Positions 16,014 through 22,837 of a DNA stretch of 25,411 nucleotides are shown here, piece after piece; the first letter of the stretch is position 1; each line of letters opens with the position of its first letter. A program made the translations under genes and the position numbers. Origin of the DNA: SM23-62 sp964575235 (GTDB taxonomy: Bacteria; Bacteroidota; Bacteroidia; Bacteroidales; SM23-62); assembly GCA_964575235.1 (NCBI GenBank), contig CAZNQG010000048.1, positions 1 to 25,411 on the forward strand. Direction: 5' to 3'. Under the pieces are notes generated by a model. That model saw only the letters and a list, made by a program, of their open reading frames with translations. It made no database searches and was not told where the DNA came from.

Positions 16014-17180
16014 ATGCCCGACCCATCCAAATACGGAAAGCGGGGTGTTTCCTCCTCGAAAACCGACGTTCACCATGCCATCCAGAAACTGGACAGGGGA
16101 CTTTATCCCGGGGCTTTCTGCAAGGTCGTTCCCGATTACCTGGGAGGATCGGAAGATCACTGCGTTGTAATGCATGCGGACGGGGCGGGAACCAAATCCT
16201 CCCTGGCCTACATCTACTGGAAGGAAACCGGAGACCTTTCCGTCTGGAAAGGCATTGCCCAGGACGCCGTGGTCATGAACCTGGACGACCTCCTGTGCGT
16301 GGGGGCCACCCAGAACATCCTGCTGTCCTCGACCATCGGCAGGAACGCAAAACATGTACCGGGTGAGGTGATCGCCGAGATCATCAACGGCACGGAAGAA
16401 TTCCTGGCCCGCATGCGGGACCAGGGCATACGGATTGCCTCGACCGGCGGGGAGACGGCCGACCTAGGAGACCTGGTGCGCACCGTGGTCGTAGATTCAA
16501 CGGTCACCTGCCGGATGAGGCGGGACGAAGTGATCCAGAACCATATCCGGCCCGGGAATGTGATCGTGGGACTGGCCTCTTTCGGACAGGCCACATACGA
16601 GGACGGATATAACGGGGGGATGGGAAGCAACGGCCTCACATCGGCCAGGCACGATGTATTTTCCGGAATTTATGCGGAAAAATACCCCGAGACCTTTGAT
16701 CCTACTCTTCCGCCCGAACTGGTCTATTCAGGCACCCGCCTGCTGACCGACCCGGTCGAGGGCACGCCGCTTGATGCCGGGAAACTGGTCCTCTCGCCCA
16801 CCCGCACCTATGCACCGGTGATCAACCGGGTGCTGCAGGAATTTGGGGACGGGATCCACGGAATGATCCATTGTTCCGGAGGGGGACAAACCAAGGTCAT
16901 GAATTTTGTGAAAAAACTCCGGGTGGTGAAGGATAAGCTATTCGATCCGCCCCCCTTGTTCCGGCTTATCCGGGAAGAGTCCGGCACCGGATGGAAAGAA
17001 ATGTACCAGGTCTTCAACATGGGCCACCGGTTCGAGATCTACACGGAGGAGGGCTTGGCCGAAAAAATCATGGCCACCTCGGGCTACCTCGGGGTTCCTG
17101 CCTGCATCATCGGTCACGTCGAAGCCGCTGAGAAAAAAGAGCTGGTAATCCACACCCCAGGCGGGAGGGTTGTTTATTGA
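16014..17180 (+). CDS. purM: Phosphoribosylformylglycinamidine cyclo-ligase (AIR synthetase)
   Basis: This enzyme closes the imidazole ring in the fifth step of purine synthesis, converting FGAM and ATP to AIR in the cytosol. The 388-residue protein is longer than E. coli PurM (345) and matches the longer Bacteroidota form. Landmarks are the nucleotide-binding HADGAGTKSSLAY, NLDDLLCVGA, the GGETADLGD motif (about residue 145), the substrate-side FGQATYEDGYNGGMGSNG, and the C-terminal half with HCSGGGQTK and FNMGHRFEIY. The ATG at 16014 is 10 bases after the PorE-like stop, so the two may share a transcript, though their functions are unrelated. No terminator follows before the lipoprotein gene 84 bases on. 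Confidence 0.94.
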   Translation: MPDPSKYGKRGVSSSKTDVHHAIQKLDRGLYPGAFCKVVPDYLGGSEDHCVVMHADGAGTKSSLAYIYWKETGDLSVWKGIAQDAVVMNLDDLLCVGATQNILLSSTIGRNAKHVPGEVIAEIINGTEEFLARMRDQGIRIASTGGETADLGDLVRTVVVDSTVTCRMRRDEVIQNHIRPGNVIVGLASFGQATYEDGYNGGMGSNGLTSARHDVFSGIYAEKYPETFDPTLPPELVYSGTRLLTDPVEGTPLDAGKLVLSPTRTYAPVINRVLQEFGDGIHGMIHCSGGGQTKVMNFVKKLRVVKDKLFDPPPLFRLIREESGTGWKEMYQVFNMGHRFEIYTEEGLAEKIMATSGYLGVPACIIGHVEAAEKKELVIHTPGGRVVY

Positions 17181-17264
17181 AAAAGCATTAAAAAACCACG
17201 CTATGTATTGACATCTATGACAATATTTTAGAAATTGCTTCACCGTTAACCAAAACCTCCTGTT

Positions 17265-17783
17265 ATGAAAAACCTCACAATTATCGCAATTGCGCTGCTG
17301 GTGTTAGCCGGCTGTGCACAGCCGGTTGATACCGGCAAAAAAGAACTCGATGAAGTTTCAAAGAAGAATGTAGAAGTTGTTAAGACCATGCTCACGGCCG
17401 TAGAAAATGAGGATATTGAAGCCTTGATGGAAGTCTATTCTCCCGAACTTGTATCCTATGGCCCACGGCACGATCAGGAATGGCACTGGGATACCCTTAA
17501 TTCAACCAAGAAATGGTTCGAATCTGTGGATTCCATCAAAGTTGGAATAATCGCCATCCTACCGCACACGGTGGAGGAAGGAGACCTGGCCGGAGACTGG
17601 GTGATGGTATGGGCTAATTTAAGCTGGTACAATCCTAAGGCAGAAAAGAAGGTGAAAATTATGTGGCATTCACCCTATATGATTGAAGATGGTAAGATAG
17701 TGCAGGAAGCGGCATACTGGAACGAGTGGGATGTGTTCAAGCAACTGGGTGCAGAGCTGAAATGGCCGGAAAAAAAGGAATAG
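17265..17783 (+). CDS. NTF2/SnoaL-like lipoprotein
   Basis: This 172-residue protein has a lipoprotein signal (LAGC, lipidated C17) and an NTF2-like domain from about residue 33. The helix KNVEVVKTMLTAVENEDIEA, followed by LMEVYSPELVSYGP, is the usual start of a SnoaL-like fold. Strands with many Trp residues follow (HWD, WVMVWANLSWYN, YWNEWDVF). Such folds bind small ligands or act as enzymes; nothing here fixes a role. By hand count the gene is about 47% G+C and uses A/T-ending codons more than its neighbours (55-65% in sampled stretches), which suggests later arrival. It sits between purM and prfA and ends at a strong terminator. A TATTTTAG box at 17224-17231 (7 of 8) may be its own promoter. 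Confidence 0.85.
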   Translation: MKNLTIIAIALLVLAGCAQPVDTGKKELDEVSKKNVEVVKTMLTAVENEDIEALMEVYSPELVSYGPRHDQEWHWDTLNSTKKWFESVDSIKVGIIAILPHTVEEGDLAGDWVMVWANLSWYNPKAEKKVKIMWHSPYMIEDGKIVQEAAYWNEWDVFKQLGAELKWPEKKE

Positions 17784-17814
17784 CCAGTTAAACACCCAAT
17801 TACCTGATCCATAA

Positions 17815-17846
17815 AAAAAACCGGGCTGTTGAGGGCCCGGTTTTTT
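17815..17846 (+). terminator. Rho-independent terminator after the NTF2-like lipoprotein
   Basis: CCGGGC (17821-17826) pairs with GCCCGG (17835-17840) around an 8-base loop. A run of A before and TTTTTT after can extend the stem and supply the U tract. It would work in both directions and cleanly separates the lipoprotein gene from prfA. Confidence 0.85.
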
Positions 17847-17851
17847 CATGG

Positions 17852-17892
17852 AGGTTTGGAACTAATAGTCCCAACCTAATAGTTCCAAACCT
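17852..17892. repeat. 13-bp perfect inverted repeat with nested direct repeats
   Basis: AGGTTTGGAACTA (17852-17864) and TAGTTCCAAACCT (17880-17892) are perfect inverted copies with a 15-base centre. Inside, CTAATAGTYCCAA occurs twice in direct orientation (17862-17874 and 17876-17888, 12 of 13 identical, period 14). The left arm could therefore pair with either right copy. It lies between the terminator and the prfA promoter box, where an operator would be expected; a remnant of a small mobile element is the alternative. Confidence 0.75.
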
Positions 17893-17916
17893 TCATCTAA
17901 CCTCGCCAGATTTTAT

Positions 17917-17924
17917 TAACTTTG
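17917..17924 (+). promoter_or_regulatory. -7 promoter box for prfA-pyrF
   Basis: TAACTTTG matches TAnnTTTG exactly and ends 26 bases before the prfA ATG. A terminator upstream means this promoter probably drives the prfA-pyrF pair alone. No good -33 TTTG is seen; the inverted repeat ends 24 bases upstream of the box. Confidence 0.6.
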
Positions 17925-17950
17925 CAGCCGTTTAAATCGGAGGTTGTTAA

Positions 17951-19042
17951 ATGGGCAGTAACCTGATACTGGAGAAGCTTGAGGGAGTGAAGGAAAGGTT
18001 CGAGGAGGTCGGAAGGCTGATCTCCGAGCCGGAGATTATCTCCGACATGAGGCGTTATGTCAAGCTCAACAAGGAGTATAAGGACCTGGAACCGGTGATC
18101 CGGGCCTACAAGGATTACAAGAACCTGCTGAGCAACATAGACACGGCAAAGAAGATCCTTTCCACCGAAAAGGACGAGGAACTGAGGGAAATGGCGAAAA
18201 CCGAACTGGAAGAACTCAGCGCCCAGGTGGAACCGATGGAGGAGAACATCAAGTACCTCCTCGTCCCGGCTGACCCGGAGGATGATAAGAACGCCATGCT
18301 GGAAATCCGGGCTGGGACCGGCGGGGACGAGGCCAGCATTTTTGCGGGGGATCTTTACCGGATGTACCAGAAATACTGTGAATCCCGGGGCTGGAAGATG
18401 GAAGTTTCCAGTTTTACGGAAGGCACCGTGGGAGGCTACAAGGAGATCATCATGCACATCATGGGAGAGGGCGCCTACGGGATTTTAAAATATGAGTCCG
18501 GCGTGCACCGGGTGCAGCGGGTTCCCCAGACCGAAACCCAGGGAAGGGTGCACACATCCGCAGCCTCGGTGGCCGTCCTGCCCGAAGCCGGGGAGTTCGA
18601 CGTCGAACTCAAGGATGCCGACATCCGGAGGGATACCTATTGCTCTTCCGGTCCCGGAGGACAATCGGTAAACACGACTTATTCGGCCATACGCCTGACG
18701 CATATTCCCAGCGGGATCGTGGTGACCTGCCAGGACCAGAAATCCCAGCTGAAGAACCTGGACAAGGCCATGGCCGAACTCCGCACGAGGCTGTACAACC
18801 TGGAGTACCAGAAATTCCTTGACAAAATCGCCTCCAAGCGGAAAACCATGGTTTCGACAGGGGACCGCTCGGCCAAGATACGGACCTACAATTTCCCGCA
18901 GGGAAGAGTGACGGACCACCGGATTAACCTTACACTGTACAATTTACAGTCCATTATGAACGGGGATATTCAGGAGATCATCGATAAACTGCAGATGGCC
19001 GAGAATGCAGAGCGTCTTAAAGTGAGCGAGCTGGAGAAATGA
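17951..19042 (+). CDS. prfA: Peptide chain release factor 1
   Basis: RF1 reads the stop codons UAA and UAG on the ribosome and triggers release of the finished protein. The 363-residue length is normal. The GGQ motif that reaches the peptidyl-transferase centre is at 236-238 (SSGPGGQSVN). The codon-reading tripeptide is P-Q-T at 192-194 (RVPQTETQGR), the RF1 form of PxT; RF2 would have SPF. The C-terminal TYNFPQGRVTDHRINLTLY stretch is typical. The N-terminal domain is helical and rich in Glu and Lys. pyrF starts 13 bases after the stop, so the two are almost surely one operon, driven by the TAACTTTG box. Confidence 0.97.
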   Translation: MGSNLILEKLEGVKERFEEVGRLISEPEIISDMRRYVKLNKEYKDLEPVIRAYKDYKNLLSNIDTAKKILSTEKDEELREMAKTELEELSAQVEPMEENIKYLLVPADPEDDKNAMLEIRAGTGGDEASIFAGDLYRMYQKYCESRGWKMEVSSFTEGTVGGYKEIIMHIMGEGAYGILKYESGVHRVQRVPQTETQGRVHTSAASVAVLPEAGEFDVELKDADIRRDTYCSSGPGGQSVNTTYSAIRLTHIPSGIVVTCQDQKSQLKNLDKAMAELRTRLYNLEYQKFLDKIASKRKTMVSTGDRSAKIRTYNFPQGRVTDHRINLTLYNLQSIMNGDIQEIIDKLQMAENAERLKVSELEK

Positions 19043-19055
19043 ACCATCATAGAAT

Positions 19056-19880
19056 ATGACCTACGAAGGACTCTACCGGCAGATTCTTGAAAAAAAGTCC
19101 TTCCTTTGTGTGGGACTCGACACGGATATTCAGAAAATACCGACCCACCTTCAGAAATCCCCATCGCCGGTGCTTGAATTCAACCGTTCCATTGTGGATG
19201 CCACCCATGACCTGGTTGTTGCCTACAAACCCAACATCGCATTTTACGAATCCCGCCCCTCGAAGGGATGGGAAGAACTTGCCCGGACCGTGGAATACAT
19301 CCGGGGTGCGGATCCCAATATTTTCCTGATCGCCGATGCCAAGCGCGGGGATATCGGGAACACTGCAGCCATGTATGCCCGGACCTTTTTCGTGGAACTG
19401 GATTTTGATGCGGTCACGGTTTCCCCTTACATGGGAAGGGATTCGGTGGAACCCTTCCTGGAATACGAAGGGAAATGGGCGATCCTTCTCGGGCTTACTT
19501 CCAATGAGGGGGCCGGAGACTTCCAGTTCCTGACCCTGGAACCGGATGCCCACAAACTTTACGAGGAAGTTATTCGGAAAGCGGCCACCTGGGGAAGTCC
19601 CCGGAATATGATGTTCGTTGCGGGCGCCACCAGGGCCGAACTCCTTTCCGGGATCCGCAGGATCGTTCCCGACCACTTCTTGCTGGTACCGGGAATAGGG
19701 ACGCAGGGAGGAAGCCTGGAAGCCGTGGTCCGCCAGGGTATGAACCGGAACGGGGGACTCATCGTCAATTCGAGCCGCTCCATACTCTATGCCGGCGGGT
19801 CAAAGGATTTTACCTCCAAGGCCCGGGAAAGTGCCCGGGCCCTTCAGCAGTCCATGGCCGGGTATCTTGCCGGGACGTAA
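19056..19880 (+). CDS. pyrF: Orotidine 5'-phosphate decarboxylase, type 2
   Basis: This enzyme removes CO2 from OMP to give UMP, the last step of de novo pyrimidine synthesis, in the cytosol. The 274-residue length and the motif DAKRGDIGNTA (starting at D94) mark the longer type 2 subfamily; the Asp-Lys-Asp charge network of the active site lies in D94, K96 and D99. Other landmarks are CVGLDTD near the N-terminus, AYKPNIAFYE, TVSPYMGRDS, VAGATR and the phosphate loop LLVPGIGTQGG. It is the second gene of the prfA operon, 13 bases behind it. Confidence 0.96.
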   Translation: MTYEGLYRQILEKKSFLCVGLDTDIQKIPTHLQKSPSPVLEFNRSIVDATHDLVVAYKPNIAFYESRPSKGWEELARTVEYIRGADPNIFLIADAKRGDIGNTAAMYARTFFVELDFDAVTVSPYMGRDSVEPFLEYEGKWAILLGLTSNEGAGDFQFLTLEPDAHKLYEEVIRKAATWGSPRNMMFVAGATRAELLSGIRRIVPDHFLLVPGIGTQGGSLEAVVRQGMNRNGGLIVNSSRSILYAGGSKDFTSKARESARALQQSMAGYLAGT

Positions 19881-19888
19881 ATCACCCA

Positions 19889-19925
19889 TACGGGGAACCA
19901 TAATCCTTCCCCATACCGATTTTAC
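19889..19925 (+). terminator. Possible terminator after pyrF
   Basis: GGGGAA (19892-19897) pairs with TTCCCC (19907-19912) around a 9-base loop, with two more pairs beyond a mismatch. The T-rich GATTTTACC follows. The U tract is short and displaced, so efficiency is doubtful. Confidence 0.4.
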
Positions 19926-19966
19926 CTTCCATATGCCATAAAGGGGTAAAGCCAGACGGCCGGGCC

Positions 19967-21235
19967 ATGGAAATCTCGGAAGAACTGCTGCATCATGTGT
20001 GGAAACACCGGCTGTTCCGGTCGCCGCTGGTCGATCTGGATGAACTTCCCATCGACCTGGTGGATCCTGGACAGCACAACCGGGATTCGGGTCCGGATTT
20101 TTTCAACGCCCGGATCCGGTCGGAAGGCATTCTTTGGGCCGGGAACGTGGAGATCCATAAAAAGGCCTCCGAATGGTACCAGCACGGCCACCACCTGGAC
20201 CCGGCCTTCGACAACGTCATCCTGCATGTGGTCCTGGTCCCGGACTGCCAGGTTTATAATTCCAGGGGCAGGGCCATACGCACCGTGGGGATTGAATTGC
20301 TACCCGGGGCGACGCTGCACGGTATGGAAGGGACGGACCACGGGATGAACCGTCTGGGTGTAATTTATCCCGCCCGCCTGAGGACCCTGCTGGAGCCTTT
20401 TCTCATGGAACGCTACAGGGAAAAGGCTGCCCGGATCGGGGCGGAACTGAAACGATGCGGGGGGGACTGGGACGAGGTTTTCTACAGGTCCCTTGCCCGG
20501 GCATTCGGCCATTGCGCCAACACCCAGCCTTTTGAAATGCTTTCCCGCTCGGTTCCCCTGAAGACCATCCTGAAATACGGCCGTACCCTTATTGCCAGGG
20601 AAGCCATCCTCTTCGGGCAGGCGGGAATGCTCGGTCCACAGCCCGGGATATCCGGTCCCGGAACCCGGAAGGGACAAACGCAGGCACCGGAGCTATGCGA
20701 AGATGAATACTTGAAAGAACTAAGGGAGCGGTACCGCCGTCTGCCGGAAAAGCTTGACCTGAGTCCCATGGATGGATTTATCTGGAAATACCTGCGTCTG
20801 CGGCCGGGCAACTTTCCGACCGTCCGCATTTCCCAGCTTGCATGTATGCTGGGGCATTACGAGGAGTTTTTCAGGCTGCTGCCGGGACATCCGGACCCCC
20901 TGGATTTCCTTATGAAATTGGAATTAAGGGCTTCGGGTTACTGGACGACCCATTACCGCTTTCAGCGGGGGAGTCCCCGGATGGTAAAAACCATGGGCAG
21001 GGACCGGAAACAGGTTCTTTTCATGAACGCGGTCCTCCCGTTTCTGTATGCCGGTTCGAAGATACGTGAACTGCCGGAGTGTGAACCCGACGTCCCGGGT
21101 TTCCTGAGAAGGATCCCGGCCGAGGACAACCGCATTATCCGTTTCTTCAAGAGCCAGGGCGTTGAGGTTCCCGACGGATATATTTCCCAGGCTTTGCTTC
21201 AAGTATTCAATAAATACCGTAATTTTAAGACCTGA
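19967..21235 (+). CDS. DUF2851 family protein, unknown function
   Basis: This 422-residue soluble protein matches DUF2851, a family common in Bacteroidota with no known function. The hallmark is in the first 90 residues: PGQHNRDSGPDFFNARI, then WAGNVEIHKKASEWYQHGHH and NVILHVVLV. P43-D44 followed after 17 residues by E62-I-H64 resembles the spacing of PD-(D/E)xK nucleases, with His in place of Lys; this is my inference, not an established assignment. The rest is helical, with FGHCANTQPFEML and FRLLP stretches. The ATG at 19967 is the first good start. The K+ channel gene begins 11 bases after the stop, so the two are probably co-transcribed. Confidence 0.85.
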   Translation: MEISEELLHHVWKHRLFRSPLVDLDELPIDLVDPGQHNRDSGPDFFNARIRSEGILWAGNVEIHKKASEWYQHGHHLDPAFDNVILHVVLVPDCQVYNSRGRAIRTVGIELLPGATLHGMEGTDHGMNRLGVIYPARLRTLLEPFLMERYREKAARIGAELKRCGGDWDEVFYRSLARAFGHCANTQPFEMLSRSVPLKTILKYGRTLIAREAILFGQAGMLGPQPGISGPGTRKGQTQAPELCEDEYLKELRERYRRLPEKLDLSPMDGFIWKYLRLRPGNFPTVRISQLACMLGHYEEFFRLLPGHPDPLDFLMKLELRASGYWTTHYRFQRGSPRMVKTMGRDRKQVLFMNAVLPFLYAGSKIRELPECEPDVPGFLRRIPAEDNRIIRFFKSQGVEVPDGYISQALLQVFNKYRNFKT

Positions 21236-21246
21236 TCATCCTGTTT

Positions 21247-22299
21247 ATGACGGAAGCCAAATTATACAACCGGAGAATCCACAGGAAAGAAGCCAACTGG
21301 TCGGCCATCATTGCCGTCGGACTCCTGGTCATCATAATGGTCATCGGGGTCACCGGCTACTCCCTCATCGAAGGCATGAACTTCACAGAGGCGGTGTACA
21401 TGACCATCATTACGGTCGCGACGGTCGGTTTCAAGGAGGTGGCCCCGCTGAGCGAAGCAGGGATGTGGTTTACCAGCTTTTTGATTGTGATCAGTTTTGG
21501 TATATTTGTCTACGCTGTGACAAGCCTCACACGGTTCATGATCGACGGGGTGCTCAGCAATTACTACAGGGACCGGAAAGTGAAAAAAAGAATCAAGAAA
21601 TTAGACAACCATGTAATCATCTGCGGTTACGGCCGCAACGGAAGCCAGGCAGCGCTTGACCTGAACATTCACAAGGTGCCCTTCATCGTGATCGAAAACA
21701 ACCCGGAGATCATCGCATCCCTGAGCGAATCACAAGCCATTCTATACATCGAGGGGGATGCCACCCAGGACGATGTCCTGCAACAGGCCGGAATCCTGGA
21801 TGCCCGGGCCATGATCACAACCCTTCCCGTGGACGCCGATAACCTTTACGTGGTCCTGACGGCCAAAGGGCTTAATCCGTCCTTGAAGGTTATCAGCCGT
21901 GCCTCGAACGAAAACAGCAACATCAAGCTCAGAAGAGCGGGTGCAAGCAATGTGATCATGCCGGACCGGGTGGGGGGACAACGTATGGCCAAGCTGGTGA
22001 CCCAGCCGGATATCGTTGAGTTCCTGGATTTTATGATGCTGCAGGAACCGGGCGCAGTGATCCTGGAAGAGCTGACCTGTGAGTCGCTTGCCAATTGTTA
22101 CGAGGGCAGGGCCATGAAGGAGCTCGATATCCGGAACCGGACCGGGGCAACCATCATAGGCCTGAGGAAAGCGGACCGCTCTTATATTATGAACCCTTCC
22201 CATGATACCATCCTTGCCGCTTCCGACAAGCTTTTTGTGCTTGGAACGATCAAACAGATCAACCAATTGAAGGAACTGCTGGTCACCGATGCGGGCTAA
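21247..22299 (+). CDS. Two-helix K+ channel with TrkA-type RCK domain
   Basis: This 350-residue inner-membrane channel is MthK-like, with two pore helices (about 19-40 and 74-95) and a cytosolic regulator. The selectivity filter is T59-V60-G61-F62, followed by K63-E64-V65 where most channels have GD or GE. A TrkA-N nucleotide-binding domain starts at about 121 with the Rossmann loop ICGYGRNGS (126-133), and a TrkA-C ligand domain covers about 265-345. K+ flow gated by nucleotide or another ligand is the family role; TVGF filters still conduct K+ in some families. A cation-nonselective pore is possible. It follows the DUF2851 gene by 11 bases. Confidence 0.92.
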   Translation: MTEAKLYNRRIHRKEANWSAIIAVGLLVIIMVIGVTGYSLIEGMNFTEAVYMTIITVATVGFKEVAPLSEAGMWFTSFLIVISFGIFVYAVTSLTRFMIDGVLSNYYRDRKVKKRIKKLDNHVIICGYGRNGSQAALDLNIHKVPFIVIENNPEIIASLSESQAILYIEGDATQDDVLQQAGILDARAMITTLPVDADNLYVVLTAKGLNPSLKVISRASNENSNIKLRRAGASNVIMPDRVGGQRMAKLVTQPDIVEFLDFMMLQEPGAVILEELTCESLANCYEGRAMKELDIRNRTGATIIGLRKADRSYIMNPSHDTILAASDKLFVLGTIKQINQLKELLVTDAG

Positions 22300-22399
22300 C
22301 TATAACGGCCAGCCCGGCCTGCTGGGGGAGTTCTGCATTATAAGTCATTATTAATCAGTAAGATATTCAAGCCAGGCTGAATTCAACTTTTTACCTTTT

Positions 22400-22433
22400 T
22401 TTGTTGCTATGTCAAAAAATTTAGATATTTTTG
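22400..22433 (+). promoter_or_regulatory. Canonical Bacteroidota promoter for rpsO
   Basis: TTTG at 22400-22403 and TTG at 22404-22406 lie before TATTTTTG (22426-22433), an exact TAnnTTTG. The gap from TTG to the box is 19 bases, the expected spacing. The leader to the rpsO ATG would be about 37 bases. This is the best promoter in the window. Confidence 0.75.
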
Positions 22434-22476
22434 CAGTTCATTTTCAGAACGGGACAGACTATTCAATAAACAGCAC

Positions 22477-22746
22477 ATGTACATTACATCGGAAAAGAAG
22501 AAGGAATTTTTCAAGAAGTTTGGTAAGTCCGCCGAAGATACGGGCTCTGCCGAAGGGCAAATCGCCATATTTTCCTACCGCATTGCCCACCTCACCGAGC
22601 ACCTGAAAAAAAACAAAAAGGATTTCGGGACCCAGCGGGCGCTGGTCAAACTGGTCGGCAAGCGCAGGCGGCTGCTCAACTATCTGAAGGATAGGGACAT
22701 AGAACGGTACAGGGCCATCGTCAAATCTTTGAAGCTAAGGAAATAA
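22477..22746 (+). CDS. rpsO: 30S ribosomal protein S15
   Basis: S15 binds the central domain of 16S rRNA early in small-subunit assembly and contacts the 50S side. The 89-residue length is exact for the family. Landmarks are the N-terminal EKKKEFFKKFG, DTGSAEGQIA, the HLTEHLKKNKKDF loop and the basic GKRRRLLNYLKDRD block that holds the rRNA contacts. It is followed by a strong terminator and then pnp, the usual order in bacteria. In E. coli S15 represses its own mRNA; no equivalent leader structure was found here. Confidence 0.98.
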   Translation: MYITSEKKKEFFKKFGKSAEDTGSAEGQIAIFSYRIAHLTEHLKKNKKDFGTQRALVKLVGKRRRLLNYLKDRDIERYRAIVKSLKLRK

Positions 22747-22762
22747 AACAAAATAAACTGAG

Positions 22763-22791
22763 AAAAGGCAATTACAGGAATTGCCTTTTTT
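22763..22791 (+). terminator. Rho-independent terminator between rpsO and pnp
   Basis: AAAAGGCAATT (22763-22773) and AATTGCCTTTT (22779-22789) form a perfect 11-bp stem with a 5-base loop, ending in a T run. It should end most rpsO transcripts; what passes would reach pnp, which lacks a clear promoter of its own. Confidence 0.85.
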
Positions 22792-22837
22792 CATATCCAT
22801 TGGAGACGTTATTAAATAAGTAAACCATTACAAGAAG

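Noticed and set aside
22309..22325. CCAGC/GCTGG hairpin after the K+ channel gene
   Set aside because: Only five pairs and no T run; could be chance in G+C-rich DNA.
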